A stretch of 64,000 nt of DNA, from assembly GCA_023653785.1 (NCBI GenBank), contig JAMKCH010012384.1, positions 1 to 64,000 on the forward strand, read 5' to 3'. Of the stretch, positions 52,361 through 64,000 are shown one piece after another. The stretch is from Ophioderma brevispina. Lineage: Eukaryota > Echinodermata > Ophiuroidea > Amphilepidida > Ophiodermatidae. The notes under the pieces were generated by a model, which had not been told where the DNA came from, made no database searches, and saw nothing but the letters and a program-made list of their open reading frames with translations. The translations under genes were made by a program, and so were the position numbers. How positions within the stretch are numbered: position 1 is the first letter of the stretch; the number at the start of each line of letters is the position of its first letter.

Positions 52361-54427
52361 TTAATTTGCTTGAAATACCCCGTAAATCTAATCAGTTCGA
52401 GAATCTCTGCCAGCCTGTCCCCTTCACCAAATACCATCGCAGCCTTACGGAACTCCAGACAAAATCGTACACAAGCATATCCAATATACCAAAATTTTAA
52501 AAAGCAAAAAACTAAAAAATTAAAAAAAAAAGGGATTACTAAGTCCTCTGCAAACAAAGTTTCAGCAGGCGAGACATAAAAGGTCTGAAAAAAGGCCCTA
52601 AAGGGCAAAAATTGGGTTTTTTGTATGCTTTTGCCAAAGTTAATATTTTGGTAAAAAAGTCCCCTTGTGTTTGCCAAATGTCACCCCCCCGACCCCCCTT
52701 TGCAACTTTTTTAAGTCTCCTTTTAAAAAAAAAAATTCCCCCTTCCCTAAAAAACTCCTGGTTAAGGGCCTGCTGATAAGAGTGACGCACCGGTACATGT
52801 GTGACTATATAGGTAAAATAATCATATATTGATTGCACGGGGGCCGATGATAAAATAATGTACGTAAAACCTATAGTTTGATTCTGTCATAAATTCCTAA
52901 AGGTTTCAGGCCCCAAATGTAATCAAATCACAAATATGTGGGGGTCTATAGATTTTTTGTTTTAGATTTTAAGGTCCATGGCCCGATCGCTATATGGCCT
53001 CGTCCCCAGAAGCCCCGATTTACCGGAAGTGGTCAACATTTTGGTGTCAGACGAAAGCTGGCTATTTTCCCTCTTACCTGTGAAATCTTAGGCCAAGGAT
53101 GTGTGGTTTGGAAGTTTGAGCGAAAATGTACCCCATTTTGGTCGACCAATTATTAATTTTAAACAGATTACTCTATGGGGCTTACAAAATCCGTTTTTAG
53201 CTTTCAACATGAAAACGGGATGAATATCGGCGCGAAACTTTACAGATGTTGTTTTTTGGTGAAGCCCAATCTATTAAGAAAAAACTTCATATCCTTAAAT
53301 GGGCCATCCCCCCTTTAAAGTAGGATGAACTTTCCCCATTATATATATGTGCAGGCGGCTATACTCACGATAGGCACTTTTTCTGAAACCATGATTTCTT
53401 TTTTTTTTACAGTTTATTTTACTTTGGATTTTATAAAGCAATCCCACGCAACAGGTTTTTATTTGAATCAGTACCTTGCGGTGATACCAGGTCTGGAGGG
53501 GACCTGTCAGGGTGAGAGGGAGCCCCGGAGGGGGCACCTCACCAACCCAGGAGCATTCAGTGAAAGAGGACTGAAAAAATAGGGTCGTTTGGGTGAGATT
53601 TTTGCCCAATTTTCTAATGGAGGTCCTTTGGGTGAATAGTGGTAAAATGTTTACAAAATAATGGGGTTTGGGTTAATTTTTCAAAAAATAATGGGGTCTT
53701 TGTGTGACAACGATGATGAAAAAGGAGGGTCTTAAGCCTACATACGTGGCAACTTCCAAGATGGGAGCTCCTGATAAGATTTATAATTTTCTGCAAATCC
53801 CTGGGTTGGTGCGTGCTGCCCCCATCGATATACCCCCACCCCAGCTGGGTATGCTGGTGTTTCGTGCTTTCACAATCAAAGACATCAAAAGAGTTCTTTA
53901 GGTTTAGGCCAGAAAAAAAATCAAATTGTAAAAATAAGAAAAACCTGTATTTTGTGATTTGTGGGGGGGTGTCACATCCAAGATCTAAAACCATTTTTGA
54001 CCAATGCGTTGCCACAAGGAGGCATGTGCCCCCGACAATGGTTTCCATCGTACATCAAGGTCCATCAATACAACAAGTGAATCAGTGAAGGTTTAACTTG
54101 GGGGTGGTTAAAACCAATAACTCTGGAACCTAAGGCCTCAATTATTACCGATATTTCTTGTTCTGAACATTGATCATGCTACTTTCATTCACTGATTCCT
54201 TTTACAAGTACTATTTCCCGAAGAGGAATAGTTTGGACCGTTCCCTACAACCTTGACCCCAGCAGTCACATGATTGTTAATAAAATAAATACTATCGAGT
54301 CTCTGTGATCGAATTCCTACAAATTTGAGAGTAAAATGATGTGGATTTTACTCATCATATTGTGATGTTTCGCTACCAAGCTGGTGGTAGCTTTTCCAGA
54401 TAACTTTAGACTGGCACTCATCACGGA
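52361..54427. other. Unassigned 2-kb stretch
   Basis: Frames at 53325-53609 (both strands), 53614-54048 (-, 144 codons) and 53813-54088 (+) are present. Their sequence is G/C-run-rich with repeated GGGTTTGGGT-like phrases (53580-53700), so repeat-derived origin is more likely than a gene. Confidence 0.25.
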
Positions 54428-54776
54428 AGGTCTGCTATCTCTTGAAGCATCCAACGTTAAGGGCATGATGAGTTGATCATAAAAATGGTAAATGTTTGTA
54501 AGCCCCCTCGTCGTTTGTGAGAGTTTCTTTTCCTTTTCTGGTCAGATCCAAATCCTCTTGAGCATTTTCTATGACTCAGGATGAACCGGCCCCAATCAAT
54601 GGAGTGGTTTGTTTTGGAGCAACATGAATCTGTACTATGGCCAGATTAACAAGATTTGTGTAGGGTTTGTTTTCAAATTTTGTGACGCACTCTGTTTTGA
54701 TGAGACCAGGGGGCTTACAATTTATGATCAACTCATCATGCCCTCAACATTGGATGCTTCAAGAGCTAAGCAGACA
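54428..54776. mobile_element. Inverted-repeat element
   Basis: The left arm (54428-54508: GGTCTGCTATCTCTTGAAGC, GGGCATGATGAGTTGATCAT, GTAAGCCCCCT) is inverted at 54711-54776. The arms are ~70 bp with a few differences and a ~200-bp core. No target duplication was identified. Confidence 0.65.
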
Positions 54777-55602
54777 TCCTTGATTTGGAATTGATATGAT
54801 CACAAGGAATCTATTAGTATAATTAGAGTATGTTTCAACCACCACATTCCCAATGAACTTATTAAAGATTTAAAACTACATGGTTTATATCAAGGAAAAT
54901 ATGAACACTATTACCCCTTGGTACTGTCTACGTTTACGGGCTACCACCCCTTCTATTCTATTCTGTTCAGTGTGATGGCCGTAGCAAGTACTCAGAAAAA
55001 ATAGCAATGCCCTATTTTTATACTCTAAACCATGTCTACAGACCTATCACCCTAGCTATTCTATTCGGGTTCCGGTGTAGTCCCCGTAGCCGTTACCAGT
55101 AATTATTCTAATACAAAACTCCTTCGTTTGCGACACATACGACATTTTCCGGAGCTTAAAACCTCGCAGGTCAATAGTTTACTAGCCAGTTTACCAATAC
55201 AACAGGTAAAAATCTCAACATTTTTAGAAAATTGGGGGCCCTGGGGTGTCTCTTCTTCAAAATGTAACTGTGTATTGCGTTAAAGAGTGCAGGGGAATAT
55301 GTACGCAGACCGTCTGTGGCGTCATTCTATGTCTGTGTGTTCCATTTTGTTAGGATTGGGACTATCTCTGCCCAATGCTTCAAGGCCAATTGTAGCCAAG
55401 ACTTGATTAGAAGAACCACTTGTCCCAAAGTTCATACAATACATGTGGTGTACTCTGATGTGGTGACAGGTTACAAAAACGGGGCTGATTAAAAGCTATT
55501 TGCATGCTTGAAAATCTCCATTCGTTTTCTTCACCATCAAAAACCTATGATCACAAACTTGGTCAGTATAAGCCATGACCCAGGCCATAGGCATGTACAC
55601 TA
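54777..55602. other. Unassigned stretch
   Basis: No repeat or gene is recognised. The phrase CCCC-TCTATTCTATTC occurs twice (54950 and 55050). Confidence 0.3.
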
Positions 55603-55812
55603 TTGGTTCAAGTTTATGTTTGGTGGATTAAAGGGTCATTCTCTTCTCTCATTTTTAGTTACAGCGCCTTGGAATATAGCTCCTGCCCAAATGCCTGGCC
55701 CTATTGCAGCCATGTTCATATGTGTGTACTCTGTGGTGAGAGGGTCGTGTTTCAGACAGATGTGTGTTCCACCTTCACTGAATGCATTCCTTGCTTTTGC
55801 AGCTGGAAATGA
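55603..55812 (+). CDS. Possible Cys/His-rich exon, unrecognised
   Basis: After a TCATTTTTAG acceptor-like site (near 55660) the frame reads SALEYSSCPNAWPYC, then SHVHMCVLCGERVVFQT, then DVCSTFTECIPCFCSWK before a stop. The Cys/His spacing (C-x6-C-x3-H-x-C-x2-C and CIPCFC) is suggestive of a small zinc-binding fold, but I do not recognise the family. A competing minus-strand frame (55752-56102, 116 codons) overlaps. Both may be chance. Confidence 0.2.
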   Translation: MVQVYVWWIKGSFSSLIFSYSALEYSSCPNAWPYCSHVHMCVLCGERVVFQTDVCSTFTECIPCFCSWK

Positions 55813-57486
55813 TAAAACCACCAACGATTTATAAACTTAATTTCATTACACTTGTGAATGTCCTCCTGAAAACAGTCTAAATAATGCTGATGGATGCTGA
55901 AATACATACAGACACTTTGGAATAATCCATCTTTCTTTTTGTCCAAAGGCAGTGTACTTGAATCAGTTGGCAGCTTCATCTGAGAAATTTTCAATATTAC
56001 TATTTGTATTGCATCAGAAGACCACAAAATATTCTTTAACTTCTTTAACCCCACCATGACATGCAGTCCTATAGCGGTACACTTAACTGAGTTTGGTGGC
56101 AATTGAGGTAATTAGGTGTCTCCGTGCATGGCATTTGAAAAAGGTTACCCAACTTCACCCCATACACAATACACACGGACCGACTTACAGAATTTAGATA
56201 TTTTTTTTTAGTTTGTGCCTCCCTGCATAGTGCATTCAGCCCGTTTCATAGGAAGATTGCAAAACCTTTAGCGTTCTTCACTTTGGCCCACCCCGCATAA
56301 AAATAGAGGGGAGGAGGTCACGTGGTCATTTGCACTTAGTTCCTATAAGGCATACCTCCACTCGGTGGCATAGCCAGTAGGGGCAAAGGGGGGGGGCAGA
56401 GTGGCCCCTCTGAAAATTTTGTTGAGGGGGAATCGGGAAATTAAACACTGTTTTGGAGAATTATTTATGTTAAATAAGCCCTTTTTTTCGATTCTTTTGC
56501 CCTGCGGCCAGGAAATTTTTGCGTGTGATCGGGACATTTGTTGCACTACGGGAAAAATTGCACCCTCGAAACCACTGGGCTGACTAAGCGCCTGCCTCCA
56601 CTTCTAATTCCTGCACTGTTGCACGTTATATTTTCAGGAGACCTTCCAAATAATCTGCTGGTGGTAGAATGTGGAGTGAGAAAAATACAAACTTTTAGCA
56701 GTCGGCGGCCAGACTACATTTCTGAGGGGGGTGGCGGCAAAAGTAAGTTTCAGTTTTGGGGAGAAGGAAAAAAAAAGGGAAAGTTTGCGGGAAAACTTCC
56801 AAAGCTTGGCCAAAAATCCATGATATTTGCCAACATTGGTTGGCGTTTTAGGTTTTGGCACAAAATCTTTTATGAGCATTGTGATCTTCGTTATATTTAA
56901 ACTAAAGAAACGCAGAGCAAGGTTTTTTAACTCTCGACTTGAACAAACATAAAACCCTCCCAACCTGCATCCAGTCTGTCCTTGTCAGCGATAGGCCTGT
57001 CTTTTGTCCGATTGCAAATGGCCAGGTGGGAAAATCACCCCAACCCATCATCGGGGAGGGGACCAATGTTCGATTCTAGATTTAGATTTTGGAGGTTGAC
57101 GAGCGACAATGGAGCTCTAATTGGCATTATTTTGCCCCAATTTGCTGATTGAATATTGCAAAACCATTTGGCGAATTCCTTCATTTTTACCATTCGACGA
57201 GAAGGAAGGAAGGAAGGGAAGAAGGAAAAAATTTTGAGCAATTTTTTCTGACAAACTTTTCGTTTGGTAGAAGAAATTGGAGAAAAAATCATTTGAAAAT
57301 TCACTGTTTCACCATTTCAAAAAATCCTTGAACGTCAAATTTAGTCTCATTCTCTGTATTGAAATACTACCACATGTATCGACTTCACAAGTTCCAAGCA
57401 CGTATATCTACAAACACATGAGAATATGCACTCATTGCCAACACGCACACACACTCCATGTATACCTGACATCAGCAAGGGCTCAT
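55813..57486. other. Unassigned stretch
   Basis: Starts with the minus-strand 116-codon frame (55752-56102) containing QMKLPTDSSTLPLDKKKDG, unrecognised. GTGGCATAGCCAGTAGGGGC at about 56366 followed by a G-run resembles a transposon end. GA-rich simple sequence lies at 57200-57232. Confidence 0.3.
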
Positions 57487-57720
57487 TCCAGGGTTCGTAT
57501 GAGGATGTATTTTGGGGTTGCAAGACTTCAAAAAAGTTGGACCCTTTTTGTTAATAAAAGTGGAACTAGCCCTCCATAAATGGTCCTTTTTGGACTTCTT
57601 TTTTTTGAACTTTTCACCACCAAAAAGTGGACTGTCAAATATTTCTGTAATTTTTTATGCTGGTAGATTAGACAAGACCTTAAATCACTTCTTGATTTCA
57701 GTAGGTCAGCTTTTTTGAGG
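57487..57720 (+). mobile_element. Partial copy of the 782-bp foldback element
   Basis: The order AGGGTTCGTA-GAGGATGTATTTTGGGG, GACTTC-AAAAAAGTTGGACC, AATGGTCCTTTTTGGACTTCTT and CACCAAAAAGTGGACT matches the left half of the elements at 7361 and 10291. The right arm was not found. Confidence 0.6.
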
Positions 57721-59030
57721 GGCTGATGTTTGCCAACCGATGATGCTAGTGACCAACCTAACTGGGACTCTGAATCAATGAGCTAAGCATAATCTAGACT
57801 CCCTGGCCCAAGCCTGTGAGTGCATGGTTTGGAGAGAACTGTTCCTTTTTAACCCACTGATCTAGTATATCTTTCAGTATGAAGTAGGTGAGAAGCTCAA
57901 AATGTGTGGTCTTCCAAATTCACAGATCAGCAAATTTAACACCAATAGGATGAATACATACCACTCTTAAACTGAAGTAAGCCTTCCACAGGTTATGCCA
58001 GATCATGTCATTTTCAGTTTCTGGCAGGGTTTCTGGCTTTGGAACATGGAAAGCGTTTGCTAGTGCATCTCCCATTCTGAGATGCTGGCCTGATGTACAT
58101 AATGAAAAAGGTAAATTTGAAATGTGTGTTTTCCTTTTTATTCCTGTATTACGGTTTGGTGAGGGGAAAGAAAGACAAATAAAATAAAAAGTTGCCTATT
58201 GATAATCCCATTCTACTCTCTATTACATTTACAACTGCTGCATGGAATACATTTTTTATTTTGACTTCTTTAATATTTTTAAAAATAGACGGTCCCCCAG
58301 GTTTTGCGATAATGTGGGTTTCGGATCACCTGGCTTCATGACCCTTGGGGTTTTGTCGGTTCCTTTGCACTGTGACTGACTCTGACCTTGTCGTTGGATT
58401 TCTTTAAAATTTCGATCCACCAACCATCCACACCCCAACCATCCAAGTTTCATGTACATAACCAATGTTACCTCTTTTGACCTTGAAGACCCCCCCGATG
58501 ACCTTTGATCTACTAACCAATAAAACTTGGTCTTCTGAAAAAGTCAAGGGGCACCCACCCACCAAGTTTCAGGAACGGGAGACCCTCGGTTTTTTCTCCG
58601 AGAAAATAGATGCGGTCAGACAGATGATCTTTGACCCCACTTATGAAAGTGGTAAGGGGGGGGGAATTCCCAAGGACCATTTCAAGCAAATGGCATAAAA
58701 ATATGTATCATACAGGGCATATTAAGGTTAACATTTCGGTCACCATTTTTTACCAAAGATATACTCTATCGCTCTCTCTCTCTAAACCAAAGCAATTTCT
58801 ATGTTCCCTATTACAGACAAAAAAATGGGGTTTTGACTGTATTTGCTATCAAAAAAAAGTAGAAGTGTAGGAAGAGTTATCGTTTACAGTTGCAATTTAA
58901 AAAGGTTTACGGTACCCAAATGAAAATGCTTGTACAATTCAAATCAATATTTAGCAAAAATCCATATTAGCCAATGCAGCATCAGACGATGGCGGCCAAG
59001 CCTCATCAATATAACAATTCATCCAAAATA
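57721..59030. other. Unassigned stretch with TGACCT-rich repeat text
   Basis: 58370-58620 is rich in TGACCTT and CCAAGTTTCA phrases similar in style to the P450 intron 1 sequence at 32280-32460, suggesting an old dispersed repeat. A short CT tract is near 58767. No gene is recognised. Confidence 0.3.
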
Positions 59031-59568
59031 TTAAAGGATTAACAGTGATTATGCGAGAGATTTAAAAAAAAAATGTTTGAAATGCATTTTTAACTTAAAT
59101 CAGGATGATAAGTGTGCACAATTCCATTAAACGGCTTTTAATGTGAAAACACACCACCAAATCGTGAAAAAAAGGAAGGATGTTGGAAATTTCACATAGA
59201 CACTCCAGCCAAAGATGTTATACAGCGACGCGTCTCAAAATCTACACTAAACAGCTGATTGTGTTACACCAGTACGGAATAAACAAAGATCAATAATATT
59301 TGTGTTGAGGTCACATTGTATGAGCATGGTGCACATTATCAAGCTGAAAATCTGGGATATTCACCAGGAACGGCTTTTTTGATCTCAGTTGGAATTTTGA
59401 TACACACATATAGAAATTACAAGTACTGCCTTAATGGTCTTTTGAGACAAGCCACCCACTGCAAGGTTTGTTTGCAGATCCATGCCGTAGTACAAAAAAA
59501 TATTAAAAATATGATTTGCTGATTTTGTTGAGTTTCAGATTGAGCAAATCGGCTGCTAATCCCTTTAA
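59031..59568 (-). mobile_element. TTAA-flanked MITE family 2, copy 2
   Basis: TTAAAGGATTAACAGTGATT at 59031 and the inverted AATCGGCTGCTAATCCCTTTAA ending at 59568 bound it. Interior blocks CACACCACCAA and AAAATCTACACTAAACAGCTG show it is the inverse of 22729-23287. Confidence 0.75.
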
Positions 59569-59639
59569 AATGAATTTACAGCATTGAAAAAAGTGCAAAC
59601 AACAATCTAATTTGAGTGCTTTGATGTTGGAGTAGGTAA

Positions 59640-59840
59640 TGGGTGTTCCAATGACCCACATGCGACCTCATCATCGTCCGTTATTCATACAAAGAAATCA
59701 GGCATAACTCTTACAGTGGATTTGTTCTTTAGCTCCAACAGTTTGAAATATCTTGACCAACTTAAAAAATAATTTTGCGATAAGATCTTCTTATACATCT
59801 TCTTAAACCAATGGCGGACATTTAAAATTGGGAGTTCTGG
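59640..59840. repeat. Third copy of the TTATTCATA-TTACAGTGG repeat
   Basis: CGTCCGTTATTCATACAAA, CTCTTACAGTGGATTTG and TTGGGAGTTCTGG follow the order seen near 8630 and 11515, with about one-quarter differences. Confidence 0.4.
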
Positions 59841-61460
59841 CTGCGCCCCCTCCCTGACTTGAAGAGCAGCTAATTTTTTTAAGAGCCATCCCCCAATTTT
59901 CAAAATTTGAGATTTTGCACAGAACTGGTATAGGCCTAATTGTCCAGTAAAATACATGTTAATGTTATGCTAAAAATCCGTTAGTTGTCACAAACGAAGC
60001 ATATTTGTAATTAGAATCAGATCTCGATTGTAATTTAAAAAGTGGGAAATGGAAGGAAAAACGCAATTTTTCGACGTCCATTATAAAAAATAGTGCCACC
60101 CTCATAAAATGAGCTTTAACTTGACTTGCCAGAAGTTCCAACAGAACAATGGATGAGCATAGACACACGTACATGGCGCATTTCCCGGCTATTTCAGATG
60201 GAAGGAAACTTTCCAGCAGTCACTGGAATTAGTTATCACTACGGTATATGAATAATCCTCCTAATTTTAAAAATGCCTTCTTTGCGAAAATCTCATTTTA
60301 AGCTTTGCCATTCACAGACCTAGAGTTTAATAGCCAGTTACAAGCAAAATGTTAAAAAAACTCAAAATAAGTAATCTATCATTGTACTATCGAGATAGGT
60401 CAGGTGGCCTAAGCTAAAACCTAAGGCTGAATAGCAGGCATTGTTTACATTAGTGCGGCTTACCTGCTACCAAAGCAAGCTTGGGGACCCCGTCTAGACC
60501 TAGGATAGATGTTACAAGTTGCTATCCGGTACATTCGACCCCCCGGAAAGGAAATGGAGTGGTTCCAGTCATGAGTCAGAGCACATTACCTCGGACTTGT
60601 CTAGATATGCAGTCGATGGCATGGCTAGGTCTCTGCTAGGACATGCATGCATCCAGCGTTATGCATTGTTTTTTATGAAATCATGAAATGTAGTTTGCTG
60701 TGGGGTAGGGTACTGGAGTAGTAGCGCCGTTACATGTATCGGTTATGGTAGTCGTTAACAGAGCAACTCGGAGTAGGACTGAGATCTATAGATTAAACTA
60801 TGTACAATCATGTTGGAACCAGTTTCGTGGATGTTGGCACTAGCATGCTAGCCATCATTGATAAATGCTGATAAATGTGTTGATATATCACTTGTCACTC
60901 AGAAATTTGAAGTCTAAATCTCGTATGTAGTAGTAGTACTAGCCTGAAGTAGTGTATATCACTATGATGATCTATCGCCCGCTGCGTGAGCCTGACTAAT
61001 GTGTCATACTCAGTGCTCGATTTACAAAATAAATTTACCAAATAAAAAAAAAATGCAACCGTGCATGTGGAACAAAACTTTTACATCAAAACTCAATGTT
61101 GCATGCACACCTATAATTAACAATAGAAATTTAACGTAGTGACTCATGTCCTGCATACATTATCATCAACATATCAACTTGAACACATTCTATTTGGTAT
61201 TACTTTGTGTCCAGTAGCTAAATTGACTACTTTGGTTTCTGCCCCTACAATTGGGGAACAGTGTGCAGGTAGGTTTTCAGAGCTATCATGCACAGAAGAA
61301 AATCCACATGCATTTTTGTGGCAATGGTAGATGTAGCCCCCAAGTAAATGAGCACTGTCATACTACCAACAAATGAACTTTTACGCTAGGCTAGGCTACA
61401 ATCTCATTGCCAATGACTCTTGCAAGATTGGGTGGCACTCCTAATCATATCTTACTCCAA
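59841..61460. other. Unassigned stretch
   Basis: A 63-codon plus-strand frame at 61139-61330 (with PTIGEQCAGRFSELSCTEENP) is unrecognised. No repeats are obvious. Confidence 0.25.
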
Positions 61461-62232
61461 CCCGGGGGGATCAGTCTTCATAGACAAGGGGGTTCAAGCC
61501 GTGTCCAAGAATTCACGAAAAAGGGTAGTTTTTTTCAGTATCCGGCAGTTACGTACGACATAACGTGAAAAGGTTCTAAAAATCACCAAAAATCAATAAA
61601 AGGGTAATATTTTCTAAATGAGGACTTACACATTTAGGGTCCATATTCATTCAGCATAAAAAAATTAAAAAGTGTTTCGGGAGTCTGTACTTGCCTTCAA
61701 TCCTGTGCTTTCAAATTCCCTAAATTTCCAAAATTTCCACGCTAACGCGCGGGGGTAAATAAGGGGGTTTAAAGAAAAAATACACCATGAATTTTGAGTA
61801 CAGGGGGCTATTTGGTTTTGAGCTATTGATGTGATTGCCTGATTATGTCGCTTACCAAAATTGTTCTAATCACTTACCCATGAAACGGACAATGTTGTAG
61901 GCAATTAAAATCATAATTATTGTAAAATGTACAGCCAATTCTAGATTTTATAATTTTCTTACTTTTAGTATAAAGGGGTATAATTGTATCCATTACTTGC
62001 TTAGAGTAAGGAAAAAGACAAATACTGTTTTATGGTATTGCAAAAAACTTGCGATACTGATACTGTTTAGGGGGCGAAACAATCATCAAGGTACTTGTTT
62101 AGGGTAGCTAATTGCGATGCTGATACGTGTTTAGGGTTGAAAATTCAAGCTTCTAAAATACGTATTTAGGGGCTTTTGTGATTGCTTGGACAGGATGATT
62201 ACCCCTTGTCATTGAGGGAAGTGGCCCCCGGG
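61461..62232. mobile_element. Decayed foldback element related to 2098-2532
   Basis: The left arm begins CCCGGGGGGATCAGTC. The right arm ends with the inverse (AGTGGCCCCCGGG). The interior repeats ACGTGTTTAGGGT and AAAAGGGTA as in the first copy. It is longer (772 bp) and more diverged. Confidence 0.55.
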
Positions 62233-64000
62233 TCCAATGCAGTCAGAGAATCAGGGGCTCGGCTAGTATGGTAGTTGAATGCTTCATTTGTGCAGAATGG
62301 CGTAAACATGATATAAAACTTGTGTGTAGTAGCAACGATTCCGTAGCATTATAATGACATTGACCTACACTATTTGTCTTTACATTCATGCCTAGGCCGC
62401 TGAAAAATGAAAATGAGAAAATCTAAGTGAAAAATGAAAAGGGACCAAAACCAAAACTCGCCACCACGTGAAGTCTAGAAGCTAGCTTGTTTCAAGTTAG
62501 CGTGGCACGTCATACGCTGGCCTGGGAGGGGAGATAGTATACAAATATATACTGACATGGAGAGTTAATGTAGTCACCGAGGGACCATAGTTTTAAGCCC
62601 AGAGACTGATAGAGTAAGTATATATTTGTTTTATATACTTCATTAATAAATTTCCAGTTAACAATGAAAAAAAAAATAATTAATGTTTGCATTTTCATTC
62701 AATAAAGTTACTCACGTTAACGATGATCTATGGGTTGAATGTGGTCGTCCAAAAGAAAATCCACACGCGCAAATGCGGACGCACTACGAAGATCGCAGTA
62801 GGTTACGCGAATTAAGCGCAGTAATAGTAACCCCTGCGCAGTAAATAGTACTTCTGAACCACATGAACTATTTACGGGGGGGCGTGGCTTAGGGGTATTA
62901 TTATTCAAATATCAAAAAAGTGTGATTTTAAATTTCACTATTTTTTTTTAATCCGTGATAGAGTTTGAACCAATAAACAATCTTCAAATTTATTAATGAC
63001 AGTATATCAATAGGGCTATATCGTTGCGGGAAAAAAGCCCAGAGCAACTCGGCCTCGGGCTATGAAGAAGAAAGCAAGATGAATGTGATGTGTAGTAGTA
63101 TAAGGCAAAGAAAAAAATTGTAGTAGTTATAAGGCAAAGAAAAAAAAACAAGTTTGTTCAGAAGACCGCGCGCATTATGTTTAAAATGGCTTTTGGCCGC
63201 ATAAGTTTTTTTTTTAGGTGTTTTACTCACTTTTAATTTTTTGTGTGAAAAATTCAGAAAAAAAATGAAAATTTGGCCGTTGAAGCGGCCGAAAAAAAAA
63301 TTGAAAAAAGTGGGGCCAAAAAAAAGGCATTTTAAAAAAAAACAAGAAAGAAAAAAAACGCATCTTTCGCATTGCATTTTTCTAAAAAAAAAAAAAAATG
63401 CATTTCGCATTAGCCATTTTTTCACATTTCTTCTAGGACAAACTTGTTTTTTTTTTTGGCCTAACTTCTTCCATGGCATTGACATGTGCAATACCATACA
63501 TGCGCATGATAAAAGACTATGGAGAACTACGAGTACAAATCTTTCAGAAGAAGCGTTACCGACCATTATTCACACAAGTAGTTGACTACAAATCAAATCT
63601 AGTACTACGGCCCAGCAACAGGTGACCCGGGGGAAGTTGGTACAAGTCAAACACAAAGTCGTGCAAAAATAGTGCAAAAGTACACCATTCAAAATTCAAC
63701 TACAAGGTAACAAAACATAAATTACAATTACACAGGGAGTGTCAACATAACGGAGGGAGAAAAGAAGTCGTTGCCCCCGAAGCCACGCGATCTTGTAAAA
63801 ACCAGTAAGATGTGAAACCCCCCGACAACTTCCCCACTCCATCCCAAAACTTCTGTTTACCTTGTCTTCCCGGGGAAACACATCCTTACATTCCGTTGAA
63901 CAATTGGCCACTATTCCCCGGGAATAAGGTTTTAAATTGATGAGACCACTAACGACGCGGTGATTGGGATGTTGTGTGACATTTTTGTCAGAAACACAGA
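62233..64000. other. Unassigned stretch with homopolymer-rich palindromic patch
   Basis: 63230-63470 alternates long A and T runs (AAAAAAAGGCATTTT, GCATTTTTCTAAAAA), so frames on both strands there (63060-63566 -, 63241-63585 +) are Lys/Phe-rich artefacts. Small frames at 62717-62908 (-) and 63696-63911 (-) are unrecognised. Confidence 0.3.

Noticed and set aside
53614..54048. 144-codon minus-strand open frame
   Set aside because: The text is Cys/His-containing, but it spans a stretch with repeated GGGTTTGGGT phrases and no recognised domain, so it is treated as chance.
63060..63585. 168-codon minus and 114-codon plus open frames
   Set aside because: Both cover long A and T runs and encode Lys/Phe-rich low-complexity text.

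Overview
The window is intergenic-rich DNA from an animal nuclear genome. It is AT-rich, has spliced genes with GT-AG introns, and holds no bacterial-style gene packing. The one confidently recognised gene is a clan-2 (CYP1/2/17-like) cytochrome P450 on the + strand, spread over five exons from about 30.6 to 39.85 kb. The mix of this P450, a decayed non-LTR retrotransposon and many small palindromic DNA transposons (MITEs) suits a marine invertebrate, perhaps a deuterostome, but the sequence alone does not fix the taxon. Single-base insertions and deletions are common between repeat copies and inside recognisable exons. Either the assembly comes from weakly polished long reads, or these copies are decaying; the two cannot be separated by eye.

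Layout: 0-4.7 kb holds a 78-bp tandem repeat, three palindromic elements (one with a perfect 8-bp target duplication) and a minus-strand LINE reverse-transcriptase relic. From 4.7 to 12.29 kb there are nested duplications: a 0.57-kb segment with a TATA motif present twice, then a 2.9-kb block in tandem, each block carrying a 782-bp foldback element. Directly abutting it, 12.29-17.04 kb is a tandem array of sixteen ~300-bp units. Each contains a tRNA-like sequence with A and B boxes, followed by a T-run of the RNA polymerase III terminator type. Its body resembles metazoan tRNA-Ile(AAU), but the anticodon loop is different and lacks the usual U33. This is the most unusual structure in the window.

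From 17 to 30.5 kb there are only weak gene signals (a possible signal-peptide exon, a possible DRAM-like exon) among MITEs, including TTAA-flanked families, and a triplicated ~0.7-kb repeat. The P450 gene follows. Exon 1 is partly duplicated beside a 22-base T-run. Intron 1 contains a palindromic element rich in AGGTCA half-sites, a 19-bp minisatellite split by an inserted AT-rich block, and a tRNA-like SINE head. The intron before exon 4 contains a 41-bp minisatellite interrupted exactly at TTAA by two adjacent MITEs.

From 40 to 64 kb there is no confidently recognised gene. There are further MITEs, a palindrome-filled element at 40.0 kb, an odd recurring motif (TGTGGTGGGACGGAAT, both strands) at 49.1-50.7 kb, ~155-bp tandem repeats at 51.7-52.4 kb, and second copies of element families seen earlier.
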